A DNA stretch of 64,000 nt from Macrotis lagotis (lineage: Eukaryota; Chordata; Mammalia; Peramelemorphia; Peramelidae). The translations under genes and the position numbers were made by a program. A model generated the notes under the pieces. That model made no database searches. It was not told the origin of the DNA and saw only the letters and a program-made list of their open reading frames with translations. How positions within the stretch are numbered: the first letter of the stretch is position 1; each line of letters opens with the position of its first letter. Positions 48,300-62,306 of the stretch are shown piece by piece. The stretch lies in the NCBI RefSeq assembly GCF_037893015.1, contig NC_133666.1, positions 256,500,294 to 256,564,293 on the forward strand, read 5' to 3'.

Positions 48300-48924
48300 C
48301 AACTAATTTTTTTAAAAGAAGAAATTTAGTACAGATAAATGTAGACTCTTACACTTAGATTCACATTTATTTAAACACATTTAAGGAGGGAATTGTGGTG
48401 TGGTAGGGTAAAAGAATATTTTTCAGAATAAGAGATTGGGTTTTTAGCATACAGTAGGTACAAAATAAGACAATTTCACTTTTGGATCACTCTCATTGTT
48501 AAAACATTTCTTCTTTTGAAATTTGCCTCTACAATTTTCCCCTCTCCATTCTACTTTGGGCTTCTGGGGATAAAAACAAGTTTAATCTCTCTTTAAACTA
48601 ATAACCCTTCAGATATTTTAGTTTTCTCTTTTCCAGACCAAACATCCCCACATCTTTCAACTGAGTCCCTGTAGAACGGTTTCCATGCCTCCCTCTATTC
48701 CGATCATTTTCCTTTTATATACTTCAAATCATCTGTGTTTTTCCTAAAATGCCCAGAATTGAGGGAAAGAAATAGATATTTATTAAGTGCTCAGCATTGT
48801 CTTCTGAAATCCCTTCCAAGTCTGATATTCTGACCCTATGGATCATTTTTAGACCACAAAGAAAAGACAAAATATGACTTAAAGATAATTCAATTTAGGA
48901 AATGTCGAGAGTGCCTAGTACTTC

Positions 48925-49096
48925 CTTTTTTGTTTTGTTTTTTGTTTTTAGGTTTTTGCAAGGCAAATGGGGTTAAGTGGCTTGCCCAAGACCACACAGC
49001 TAGGTAATTATTAAGTGTCTGAGACCAGATTTGAACCCAGGTACTCCTGATTCCAGGGCCGGTGCTTTATCCACTGCACCACCTAGTTGCCCCCAA
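48925..49096 (-). mobile_element. tRNA-derived SINE (WSINE-like)
   Basis: Antisense copy with a T/G-rich tail and a perfect 13-bp duplication TGCCTAGTACTTC (48912-48924 and 49097-49109). Confidence 0.95.
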
Positions 49097-49277
49097 TGCC
49101 TAGTACTTCTAACTGAGTTTGTCTGCTACTCTGGATGAATTATGCCCCTGAGAAGTCATATAACCTTTTTAATAAATAAAGACCACATCACAGTTGAAAG
49201 AGTAGTGGATCAATGACAGGGTTTAAGCAGAAATAGGTGACCACTTGTTGGAGATGTTATAGAAAGATTGCAGGTAA

Positions 49278-49540
49278 GCTTGGCATCATTGCATGCACAC
49301 CTATTTCCTACTACTGGATAGCTGAGGGAGAAACCAAAGGAATTACTTGAGTTCAGGAGTTATGAAGTACAATAGAGATAAAGTCAATCAGGTATTGCCA
49401 ATATGGTGTGTCCTTGGAAGTAACAGTCCACCAGTCTCTGCGATGTGGGAAAAAAAAGTCAAAAGCTTCTGTTTCAGTCAATCACAGTGAGATCAGACCA
49501 GGAGTGGCAAATTCCCCAAAGCCTCTTCCTACTCTCAGAT
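49278..49540 (+). pseudogene. 7SL RNA (signal recognition particle RNA) pseudogene
   Basis: Long diverged match to the whole 7SL RNA as I recall it, in the right order: 'ctgagg' after a TACTACTGGA-type block (7SL CTACTCGGGAGGCTGAGG), 'cttgagttcaggagtt' at 49346-49361, 'caatatggtg' at 49399-49408, 'gtccaccag' at 49426-49434, 'gtcaaaa' at 49458-49464 and 'agtgagatc' at 49486-49494. The central S-domain pieces are present, so this is a copy of 7SL itself rather than an Alu-like SINE. Functional 7SL forms the scaffold of the signal recognition particle. Many substitutions and small indels make this copy non-functional. Confidence 0.72.
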
Positions 49541-51187
49541 TCTAGGTAATTGAGATAAAATTATGTTTATATTCTGATTGACTGCTGTCTTAACCAACTG
49601 CTTTGCTTTATCATGTAGAGCAACTGTGTCTACACACTCATAAAGATCCAATTTGATGATTCAAACCAAAGTTTGTCTCAATTTTGTGATCTGTAAGCCC
49701 TGAATTCCAAAAAAGGACTTTGAGGAGTTCTGAGACTAAGGAACCTTCTGGCACAATTCCCATAAATTCTACCCTAGCCTTTTATTCAGCTGCTGCTGTT
49801 GCTGTGATAATCTAAATATTAAACATGCAAATTTTCCTCTTCTGCCCTAGAATCCCAGAGTATCCACTGAGATACTTGCCACTGTGGTATAGAGGTGGGA
49901 ATCAAAGTTTGTATATTTGTATGAATTAATAATTTTTAGAACTAATTTATTGATGATCATTGTAAAGGAATTTGAGGACGAAATGGGGAAATGGGTTTTT
50001 TTTGATACAAGAAAATCTCAATAAAGGAAATCCATTTTCATCTCCATGTGTTTGCACTGGTTTCTCGGATGCTTGGAATTTATTCTCTCCTTACCACTAA
50101 CTGAAAGGTTTTTTTTCTCTTTAACAGGCAATTCAAGCAACATATTTTATATGATACTCCCAAATACTAGTGTCCTCATACCACAATACATTGTATTTAA
50201 CTGTTTTGATTTTATTCACTATAAGATTATAATATTTATACATATACATACTACATATGCGTATGCATATATAAAGTGTATGTATATGTTATATATATGA
50301 GTGTTTTTATATGTAGAAATAATTTAAATATACTATATAGGCATATGTATTCTGTATATGCATGTATATATATATACACTATTTTGTATATATCTACATG
50401 CACAGATATATATGTGTTTATATATATGTACATTTTCTCCCCCATTAGAATGCTGTCTTCTTGTGACTAGGGATTGTTTAATTCTTTGTACTTGTATCCG
50501 TTGACTTACCACAGTCTAGCACAGATCAGGTACTTTATAAACACTCAGTTAATCATTGCCCAAATCAACACCTGCTCTGATACTGAAAGCCTTAGAAAAT
50601 TAGAAGTGGGAAGGACGCACGAGATGCAAAATTTGCCAATGGATTTAGGAAGTAGGATATGAAGCCAGTTCCTTAAGGCCCCAACTCTACCATGGTATTC
50701 TATCTACCTCTTTTAATTTTAGCATTCGGTCAAGGTTCAGTAAATAGCTGGATCCCAAACAGTGTGAAAAATGAATCCTATGAAGTGATCATATTATTTC
50801 AATTCATACTACATATTTCCTTTGGGCTGAAACCAATAATTGGACCATACTTTACATAATTATTACTTCAAAGAGTGTGAATTCAAATACATGCAACCAC
50901 TTCAGAGGATTAATTATTTGCATTGATTCTTAGTATAGACAAGGTTTTCTTGCAAAAAACATAATAAGGAAAAATTAAGGACCTACCACATTTTATGTGG
51001 GCTTCATTTTTATTGTATGTTCCTCTCCCAAAACATTACTCATACCTAGAATAGAAAGCAAATATAGTGGGAGTCAGGAGACCTGAGCTATGATTTTAGC
51101 TTCTGCCCCTAATGCATTATATTACTGTGAGCAAGGCACTAACCTTTCCTGGTTTTCTTATCTGTAAAATAACATCATAGTATTTGG
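49541..51187. other. Intronic sequence with TA-rich microsatellite, L2 and MIR pieces
   Basis: 50225-50435 is a degenerate TATA/TATG/CATA-rich stretch. 50440-50560 reads as an L2 3' end ('gactagggattgtttaattctttgtacttgtatcc'). 51065-51185 is MIR-like ('gggagtcaggagacctgagc', 'cttatctgtaaaataac'). The rest is unassigned. Confidence 0.5.
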
Positions 51188-51400
51188 AACTAGAGGATTT
51201 TATTTTATTTTTTTAATTTATTTTTTTATTCTCATTTTGTACAAATTTTTTTTTACATTAATAAAATATTCTTCTTTACAAGTAAACAAAATACCCCTCC
51301 TCCTCCCCCATGAATATAGATAGACTTGTTTGGGCGAAAAAAAGTAAAGGGGAGAGGAAAAAAATTAAAATAAAAAAATAATAATAGTAATAATTGTAGG

Positions 51401-51537
51401 TATGGCCAGGTGGCGCAATGGACGAAGCAACAGCCCTGGAGCCACGAGCACCTGAGTCCACATCCGGCCTCATAAACCTAACCCTAACCCAGCCATGTGA
51501 CATGCAAGCCACCCGATCCCCACTGCCCTGCAAAAAC
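51401..51537 (+). repeat. SINE-derived module M3 (antisense to its HAL1)
   Basis: tRNA-SINE-like head 'tatggccaggtggcgcaatgg', B-box-like 'gagtccacatcc', end 'ctgccctgcaaaaacc'. Counterpart of 40161-40297. Confidence 0.85.
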
Positions 51538-51598
51538 CAAAAAAAAAAAAAAAAAAAGAGAGAGAGACCCAAAATAAAATAAAATAGTAATAATAGTA

Positions 51599-51730
51599 GG
51601 GGTGGCTGGGTGGCAGACAGAGCATTGACCCTTGAGCCAGGAGCACCTGGGTCCAAATCCGGCCCCAGACACCCAAAGATCACCCTGCTATGTGGCCCCA
51701 GGCAGCCCATCCAGCCCCACTTGCTCTGCA
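51599..51730 (+). repeat. SINE-derived module M2 (antisense to its HAL1)
   Basis: 'ggggtggctgggtggcagac' head, 'gggtccaaatccggccccagacaccc' core. Counterpart of 39976-40107. Confidence 0.85.
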
Positions 51731-51947
51731 CCCTCCCCCAAATAATCATAACAAAAAATGTGCTTGAGTCTTTGTTCCAACACCAACAACTCTGTCATGG
51801 GTGGAACTCATTCTTTATGATAAGTCCATCACAAAAGTTATTTCCATATTTTTCCACCATTGCCACTGCTGATTGCAACTCCATCCTTTCTTATTTCTCC
51901 ACTACCATGTACTCTATTTTCTCTCTCCTTTCACTATGACTCTGCTG

Positions 51948-52086
51948 TAGGGTAGCTGAGTGGCACAGCAGACAGATCCCTGGCCCTGGGGCCAAGAAGC
52001 CCTGAGCCCCCATACCACCCCTTAGGCCCACAATCCACCTGGCCCTGTGGTCCTGGGCAGGCCTTCCATTCCCAGGCCCTTGCAAG
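51948..52086 (+). repeat. SINE-derived module M1 (antisense to its HAL1)
   Basis: 'gggtagctgagtggcacagcag' head to 'caggcccttgcaag'. Counterpart of 39621-39760 and 36381-36512. Confidence 0.85.
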
Positions 52087-52553
52087 AAGTAAGAAAGAAA
52101 ATGTGTTATATCTGGCCACTCTCCCCCCATGGTCCATCCTCTCCTCCTTTATTCATATCCCCACCCCTTCCCCCTGCTCCCCCCCTCCTTCTTACTCCAG
52201 ATGTCTATACCCCATTGAGTATATTTGCTGTTTCCTCTCCTAGCCACCTCTGATGAGAGCAAAGGTTCCCTCATTCCCCCTTGCCTCCCCCCTTCCATAT
52301 CATTGCAATAGCTCATTGTAATAAAAAAAAAATCTTGGACTATTCCCCCTCTCCTTTTTCTTTCTCCCATTCCATTTCCCTTTTTTTTCCTATTGACTCC
52401 ATTTTTACACCATATTTTATCTTCGAATTCAGCTTTCTCCTGTGCTTCAACTATAAAAGAAGCTCCCTCTACCTGCTCTACTAACTGAGATGGTTCATAT
52501 GAATATTATCAGTATCATTTTTCTATACATGCAGTTCATCCTCATTAAGTCCC

Positions 52554-53669
52554 TCATATTTCCCCCCTCTCCTCCAATCTCCATGCTTCACCTGAGTCCT
52601 GTATCTGAAGATCAAAACTTCTGTTCAGCTCTGGCCATTCCAAAAGGAACCTTTGAAATTCCCCTGGTTCATTGAAAATCCATCCTTTTCCCTGGAAGAG
52701 GACATTCAGCCTTGCTGGGTAGTTCATTCTTAGCTGCATTCTAAGCTCTCTTGCCTTCCGGTATATTGTATTCCAAGCCCTAGGAGCTTCCAATGTAGCT
52801 GCTCCTAAGACCTGTGTGATCCTGACTGCAGCTCCATTATATTTGAACTGTGTCCTTCTGGCTGCTTGTAATATTTTCTCTTTGACTTGGGAGTTCTGGA
52901 ACTTGGCTATAATATTCCTAGGGGTTGGTTTTTTGGGATCTCTTTCTCTGGGGGATCGGTGGATTCTCTCCATTTCTATTTTGCCCTCTGCTTCTAGAAT
53001 ATCAGGGCAATTTTCCTGTAGTAATTCTTTGAAAATGATGTCAAGGCTCTTTTCCTGATCATGACTTTCAGGTATTCCAATAATTTTTAAATTATCTTTC
53101 CTAAGTCTGTTTTCCATATCAGTTGTTTTTTCAATGAGCTATTTCACATTTTCTTCTAATTTTTCGTTTTTTGGGGTTTTGAAGTATTGATTCCCAATTT
53201 CTGTTAAATTCATCAATCTCCCTGAATTCTATTCTTTGTCTGAAGGATTTGTTCTCCTCAGAGAGTTTTATTATTTCTTTTTCCATCTGGCCAATTTTGC
53301 TTTTTAAAGCATTCTTCTCCTCAATAACTTTTTGAACTGTTCTATCCATTTGACCTAAGCTGGTTTTTAGCATGCTATTTTCTTCAGCATTTTTTTTGGA
53401 TTTCCTTGATTAAGCTGCTGACTTCATTTTCATGTTTTTTCTGCATCTCTCTCCTTTCTTTTCCCAGTTTTTCTTCCAGCTCCCTCATTTGATTTTCAAA
53501 GTCTTTTTTGAGCTCTATCATAGCCTGAGCCCAATTTCTGTTTTTTCTTGGAGTCTTTAGATGCAGGAGCTTGTGCTTCCTCATCTTCAGACTGAGTATT
53601 TTGGTCCTTCTTGGGCTCATTTGCAAAATATTTCTCAATAGTCTTCTTTTTGTTTCTCTGCTTGCTCAT
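52554..53669 (-). pseudogene. HAL1 ORF1 with several frameshifts
   Basis: ATG at 53669-53667 (M-S-K-Q-R-N-K-K-K-T). Frame changes occur near 53555 and 53395 in A-runs one base longer than in the sister copy, and near 53175; a TAG lies near 53140. From 53117 to 52554 the RRM and C-terminal domain are open (N-L-K-I-I-G-I-P-E-S-H-D; V-R-I-T-Q; F-Q-G-K-G-W-I-F-N-E) to a stop. Together the pieces cover a full ORF1 of about 370 codons. The start codon is intact here, unlike the copy at 38031. Confidence 0.88.
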
Positions 53670-54607
53670 TTTCCCAGCCTGGGCCTGGTTTGGGGTGCTT
53701 CCTGAGCTTTTGGGACACTCCCACAAGGGTCTCAGTGTGTGAGGTTCTGTCCTCCCTCCTGGTCTGTGAATGACCATAAGCGCCCCCCTCTGCCAAGGGG
53801 CTGATGTGTGTGTGTGGGGGGCTGCTGTTCTATGGGGGGGGGGGCCTAGACTGTGGTCAGGTTCTGAATGTGGTCAGAGCCCCAGAGTCCTGTTTCAGGG
53901 GCAGAGGACAGAGCTAGGCAGTCTGTCTTCACTCCCCTCCCTCAGCTCAATGGGCTCATGCCTTGGGGGCTCCTGCTTACCAGCTCTGCCTACTTCTGTT
54001 TCCTGGATCAGGGCTGGGGAAAGAAGATGCTGCTTGCTGTGTGCCCTGAGGGCTGGGCTCCACGTGCTCGCTCTGGCAGAGGTCCCCCGCTGTTCCCCCA
54101 CTTTGTGCCCGGTTCTCCTCAGGGTGCAGCTCAGGAGACTCCCCCGCTGCTGTGAGCTGAGACCCCCAGTGCCCTGGGGCTGCCTCCGGGAGGCTGAGGT
54201 TCTTTGGCTCTGGTGGGCCAGCCCTCTGGCAGGCCACCTCTCGGACCCCGGGGAGCAGAGCCTTTCTGCTCTTTTCCAGGTTACCTTGAGTAGGAGAACT
54301 GCCTCAATGGGTCCCTTTGTGGGTTCTGTCTCTCGAAAGTTTAGTTAGAGTCCTTAGCTGATGAATTTTATCAGAGAGCTCCTAAGACTGGATCCCTTCT
54401 TGTCGCCATCTTGGCTCCGCCCCCCAAACTAGAAGATTTTAGATCAAAGATTCATCATCTTCAATCAATAATCATCTTTATAAACCTCATAGCATTATGT
54501 AAATAATTTACAAGCTAGAAAGACCTAAAAAAATTATGTGATTTGCTCAAGCTCACACAAGTAGCCATGTTAGAGACTGAATTTGAACCTAGGGCTTCTG
54601 ATTCTAG

Positions 54608-54822
54608 TTGTTGTTTAGTCATTTTTGATTATGTTTGATTCTTCATGATTCCTTTTGAGACTTTCTTGGCAAACAGTCTGCCATTTCCTTCTCCAGCTCA
54701 TTTTACAGATATGAAATGACTTGCAGAGTCACACAGCTAGCAAGTGCCTGAGGTCTGATTTGAACTCAGGTCCCCCTGACTCTAGACCAGCATTCTGTCC
54801 ACTGTGCCACATAGCTGCCCCT
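54608..54822 (-). mobile_element. Older tRNA-SINE with 'gtttagtcattttt' 3' domain
   Basis: Antisense copy: 'ttgttgtttagtcatttttg', 'tttcttggcaaacagtctgccatttccttctccagc', core 'gagtcacacagctagcaagtgcctgagg', head 'gtgccacatagctgcccc'. Same family as 27475-27716. Confidence 0.8.
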
Positions 54823-55439
54823 CTGATTCTAATTCCTGTGCTTTTTCCAATGTAATAGATTGTTATTATTTTAAAGATGAGGAAACTGAGCCCCAGTGAT
54901 ATTGTTACAGATAAGAGAATAGCAAAAGGATTTGGACTCAATTAGATTCTCATAGAGTTTCAACATTATACAGTCTTTAACTTCGTAATGTCAGTTTGCC
55001 ATGCTCTGACCTTTAATTCTCTTTTATTTATTTAGTTATTATCTCCAAAGTTATATCTTTGAAGATAATATATTCTTTGTGTTCTTGACTTCTTTATACT
55101 TTGGGGGAAATAAATGGGAGTTTAATGAAAAGTCATTGTTCCTTAAAAGATAAATATATAAAACATACATATTGTATTTAGGCACTGTAAAGAATTAAGA
55201 TTGATTTTTTACCCATGGCTTACTATTGTCAAACTATTTCCTAGTCACATCACAACATGAATTTTCCCACAGGCATATATGCCTGTCTGTACCTTTAGTT
55301 ACACCTCCACACAGGTGCAGAGATCACATTTTTCATGTTTTTTTGTTTCTCCTCCCAGCATCTGGTAGCATCCTCATGCCCTCCACACAACAAGCACTCA
55401 GAGAATGCTTATTCACTCAGCATTGCCTTCCTAAACTAT

Positions 55440-55728
55440 AGTGATGATGTTTGTCCTTCATTCTCAAAGAAGACCAAGACATCAAGGAGGTGATGAATTG
55501 GATTTGAGTGAGAGGGTGCTGTGCTAAGTCACAAGCTTCAATTTCTCCTCCAGAGCCATCTGGGTCCACTGGCCAGATATGAAATCAGGACCATTGAATT
55601 GGAGGAAATCAGGGTTAAGAGACTTGTCCAAGGTCCCACACCGGTAGTGTCAAGTATCTGAGGCAAATTTGAACTCAGGTCCTCCTGACTCCAGGGTTTG
55701 TGCTGTATCCACTGTACCACCTAGCTGT
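55440..55728 (-). mobile_element. ~300-bp tRNA-SINE with (ATC)n tail, MAR1-like
   Basis: Antisense: 'gtgatgatgtttgtccttcattctc' at the left, 'ggccagatatgaaatcagg' in the middle, head 'accacctagctg' at the right. Same family as 20607-20925 and 32081-32390. Confidence 0.8.
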
Positions 55729-56064
55729 AAACATGACAGTCATAGTCCTGAAAATTAGATATCATGCCTCTGGTTGCTCTGTTTATTTGATTCTATGACT
55801 TGGTCCAGAAAAAGTGATCTTAAAAAATCAGAAGTGATAAACCATCTCATAGATTCATTCCTTCTCCTGGGAACTCTCCTTGATTCAGCTTCATTTCTTT
55901 AAGATAATTTCTCAAAACTGTTCCTTCATTAAAGTCTTGCTTAATATGGATTTGAAAGGAAAGATAATGATTTGGAATTTAAAAACTAGTGTCTTTAAGC
56001 TAACAGTCTGACTTGATACTGTTCATTAATTTTCTTATTCAGAGATAGCATAAACACATTGTCA

Positions 56065-58855
<2,791 letters not shown>

Positions 58856-59289
58856 TGTCAAGTTATCAAGATATTAGGAGACCCTGTTTTTCAGAGCTAA
58901 GGCTGAGCAAGCAAACTAAGCCCTAAATTTGACATAATAACCATTCTTTGTGTTCACGTTCCATTTGATCTCAGACACACAAAAAACCCAGAATTGTTTC
59001 ATATAGTCACTATTTGGCTTTGAACAGCACCAGGTAGTCTCTGTTGCTGTCACCCCTCCTTGTCAGGACTACTCCTGAATGTACTACCATTGGTATAAGT
59101 ATTTAGATTTGGTCACACTAAAGTGGGTCCCCTCCACCAGGGGTGGAACCTCAGCATATGTGTCCTTGCTTGCAAGCCATTTCTATTACTTTGAAATTAA
59201 ATTTGTTTGATTCCTGACTTTCCTATCTCTAGCTTGTCCTTTTTAGCTCTGGCTATCCACAGGTTAGAGATAGGTTTGATCCAGTGACA
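58856..59289 (+). repeat. 5' LTR (434 bp)
   Basis: Starts TGTCAAG and ends TGACA, so it has the TG...CA boundaries. Its interior 'cccagaattgtttca' (near 58988) recurs in the 3' LTR at the window end. A variant poly(A) signal ATTAAA is at 59196-59201. Confidence 0.75.
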
Positions 59290-59294
59290 TTGAT

Positions 59295-59311
59295 TGGTGT
59301 CAGAAGTGGGA
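59295..59311 (+). other. Primer-binding site, tRNA-Leu type
   Basis: TGGTGTCAGAAGTGGGA starts five bases after the LTR end, the expected position. It resembles the complement of a tRNA-Leu 3' end, the primer I associate with ERV-L elements. Confidence 0.75.
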
Positions 59312-61838
59312 CTGCATACGGAACCAGGCTGTTGAACTTTTTGGTACCAAGGAAAATAGATTAGGTGCCATTAAAGATTAATTTCTCTAGAGTCTAACTC
59401 CACTCTCATCTGATGAGTTCTCTGCCCTTGTCCCAACTCCAACTCTCCAAGGTCCTGCCTTGGTTGAACTTATTTTTGTAAGGAAAACTCCAGAATATTT
59501 CTGGTGACCCAGTTCATTTTCGATCATTCTGGGAAGGATATCCTTTCTTAAACTGTACAACTCTTAAACTAAGACAACTTCATTGTCTTCTCTGCATTAT
59601 TCTGCTGGTGTTTTTTTTTTCCTTCATGCCTTGATAAGAATTATAACTGCATGTCTCCTATCCCTCTGTGTGCCTCTTTTGTTTTTAAACTGCATTCCCC
59701 TGTAAAGTTGAAACTTCATGAGTTGGTAACCATGTACCTCTGTATGAATTATAATTGCATGCTTTGTTAAAACTATCTGTGTCTGTATCTGTATTGTCAT
59801 TTTTGTCTGTGTGTGAATCTTTGTAAAATGTAAAATATCTGTGTTGTGGTTGTCTAGCTATATTCTGTCACTGTGAAAGATTTAAAACGCAACCAGTTAG
59901 AAAAACCTCTAAGGAGTGTAGCCAGATTGCTTAGACAATGGGAAACATTAATGAGCTTTCATAGTTTAAGGAATTGTCCCAGGAAGCAGAACTAATTCCT
60001 GCTTTAAGCATTCTGGGAGGAGATTAAGTTATAAGACAAAATAAACCTGCAGAACACTTTTTTTTTCTGTAATTTCAACTATAATACAATTACATTAGAA
60101 TGGTAAATTCTGGATCTGAAATAAAGTCAGATAATCAAAGTTTGTTGAATAATCAAAAACATCTTAAGGAGTTTGAAAATTAATCATTTCAAAATTGCAG
60201 GGGAGAACTCCTGGGACCTTGGCGAGGTAATTCTAGGAACTTACTCTCTTCAGAAATATCTTAGTAAGTTTGTAGAGTTCTATTCTGTTGATTTTTTTGA
60301 GGAAAAATAGAGATTAGATTATATAAATGTTTTAAAAATAAATGGCAGTTAATAGTTTCATTGTTCTAGGGCAGTAAAAGAAGGCAGTTAGTTTAGAAGT
60401 AATCTCAGAGTGAAGAAAAAGAAGAATAGAGGTCTGAAACTATTGTTAACAATTCCTTAACATTTCTGACAATGAAAAGAGAAAAGATTGTTTAAACCAA
60501 AGAACTCTTTTAACTCTCCCAGATCAGAAACACTTTCTCTCTTTCTGTATACTCTAATCATCTCAGATCAGATTCCCAAATAAAGGTGTTTAAAATGTTG
60601 AGAAAATGTCGGGAACCTTGAATTATGTCCTGGTTGCTTATCTCTGTTTGCTTGAGTTTCCAGATCTAGAAAGAGAAAAATAAAAATGATATCTACCTCT
60701 TAGGGTTGTTGTCAAGATCAAAATAATATAATGATTATAAATACTTAACACAATGATTGACACGTAAGCATTAAATTATTACTATTATTTCTACAATTGA
60801 ATATAATTGTTCTATACCTGTTGACTCTAACTGTGGTTTTAAAATGACAAAGGAAATAAGATTAATAATTTTTACATGTATAATTTGTTATATGTTATAA
60901 TTTGGAAATCCAATTGAGGTCATCTGAGACCTGGCTTAATGTTTTAAATACATGGTATTGTTTGTATTATCATTGTATTTCTAAATTCTCTTATATTATA
61001 AAATTTAAGAGATCATTGTGATAGAAGTGCTGTTATATAAAACAACTTTTTAATTTGGATATTATTACACATAAATTGTACTTTTAAAAGGATGTGATGA
61101 AAAGATATTTGAAAGCTTATTTTAATAAGGTATATTTTATTATGAAGCAGATGATAATAATAACATATAACACATTTTTATTTAAAATCCTTGGCTGTTA
61201 CAAAAGTATATGGGGTAGTTCAATGGTATAGCTTCAACATATCAATAATGAGTCAACATTAAGGTATTTGCTGTACATCTGAAGCCCCAGAATATGATTA
61301 GTTTTAATTTATAAGTAAAGGATTAATGAAGCTGTTAGGGAATGATCAGGACAGGAGGTATGGATAGTAAAATTTGAAGGTAAAAATTCTTCAGATTGTA
61401 ATGTAGTATTGTTTTGAACTTTGATTATATGGATAATTGGATGACTTAGCATGAAGAGAATAGTAGAAAATGGCATATGCTGCAGTCTGAGAAATGCTAA
61501 AGGTGATGTTTTTGCATGCAGAAAGTTTTGGGGATGACTATGGCATGGCCTGGATATTATTCTCCTGACTCTGTTTCCCAATTGTGCTATTTCCTTTCTG
61601 GAAATGAAAATTTCCAGCTAGTCAATCACAAGTCTAGCTTTTAATATCCTGTGATTATGTGATTGGCTATCAGAGGTGACTCATGCCTAGAATCAAACAG
61701 AGCTAAGAAAGTTTTCCCCTTTGTTATGATATATGACACTGTAATAACTATGTCCCTCTTTTTCCTTTTATAGCAAATTTCTATAATCTAGAAGTTATAT
61801 AAGTACAATACTAAATCTATTAAATAATAGATTGATAA
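59312..61838 (+). other. LTR element interior, left part (decayed)
   Basis: No long open frame. An ATG at 59938-59940 followed by a Gly codon starts a short reading that is interrupted by in-frame stops within about ten codons and again soon after. The Met-Gly start would suit a gag beginning, but this is only suggestive. Otherwise A/T-rich, with no recognisable domain. Confidence 0.4.
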
Positions 61839-61985
61839 GGGTAGCCAGGTTGTGCTGTGGATAGAGCACTGGCCCTGGAGTCAGGAGGACCTGACAGTTC
61901 AAATTCAGCCTTAGACACTAAATAATTTCCTAACTCTGTAAACTTGGGCAAGTTTTTTAACCTCATTGCCTTGCAAAAACCAAAA
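61839..61985 (+). mobile_element. tRNA-derived SINE inside the LTR element
   Basis: Sense copy with head 'gggtagccaggttgtgctgtgg', B-box region 'agttcaaattc', end 'cattgccttgcaaaaacc'. It leads directly into a TA-rich microsatellite that may have grown from its tail. Confidence 0.9.
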
Positions 61986-61987
61986 TG

Positions 61988-62262
61988 TGTATATATATAT
62001 ATATATATACATATATATACATATATATACATATATATGTGTGTATGTGTGTATCTATATCTATATCATCTATATCTATACCCATACCCATACCCATATC
62101 ATATATCTATATCTATATCTATATCTATATCTATATCTATATCTATATCTATATCTATATCTATATCTATATCTATCTACATCTACATCTATATCTATAC
62201 CTATATCTATATCTATATCTAATCATCTATATCTATCATCTATATCTATCTCTCTCTCTCTC

Positions 62263-62296
<34 letters not shown>

Positions 62297-62306
62297 AAGA
62301 GAGAGA
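61988..62306. repeat. Compound microsatellite: (TA)n, (TATATC)n, (CT)n(TA)n(GA)n
   Basis: TA/TACA repeats (61988-62040), a degenerate block with CCCATA steps (62041-62100), about 20 hexamers TATATC (62101-62225), then a 44-bp perfect palindrome CT...TATA...GA at 62249-62292 and trailing GA repeats. Tyr/Ile/Leu reading frames across it are artefacts. Confidence 0.95.

Larger units (their letters stand above)
51203..54426 (-). mobile_element. HAL1 (half-L1) element, full length
   Basis: Bounded by a 15-bp target-site duplication with one mismatch (51188-51202 and 54427-54441). Read right to left: start GGCGGAGCCAAGATGGCGAC at about 54420, GC-rich leader, ORF1 start ATG at 53669-53667, ORF1 to 52554, a 3' region with a purine-rich tract and three antisense SINE modules, and an A-rich tail near 51203. 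It has the same architecture as 37274-40531 in opposite orientation. No ORF2. Confidence 0.92.

Noticed and set aside
51477..51491. Telomere-like CCTAACCCTAACCC
   Set aside because: Only two units inside HAL1 module M3; the sister copy has ordinary SINE text there. Chance substitutions.
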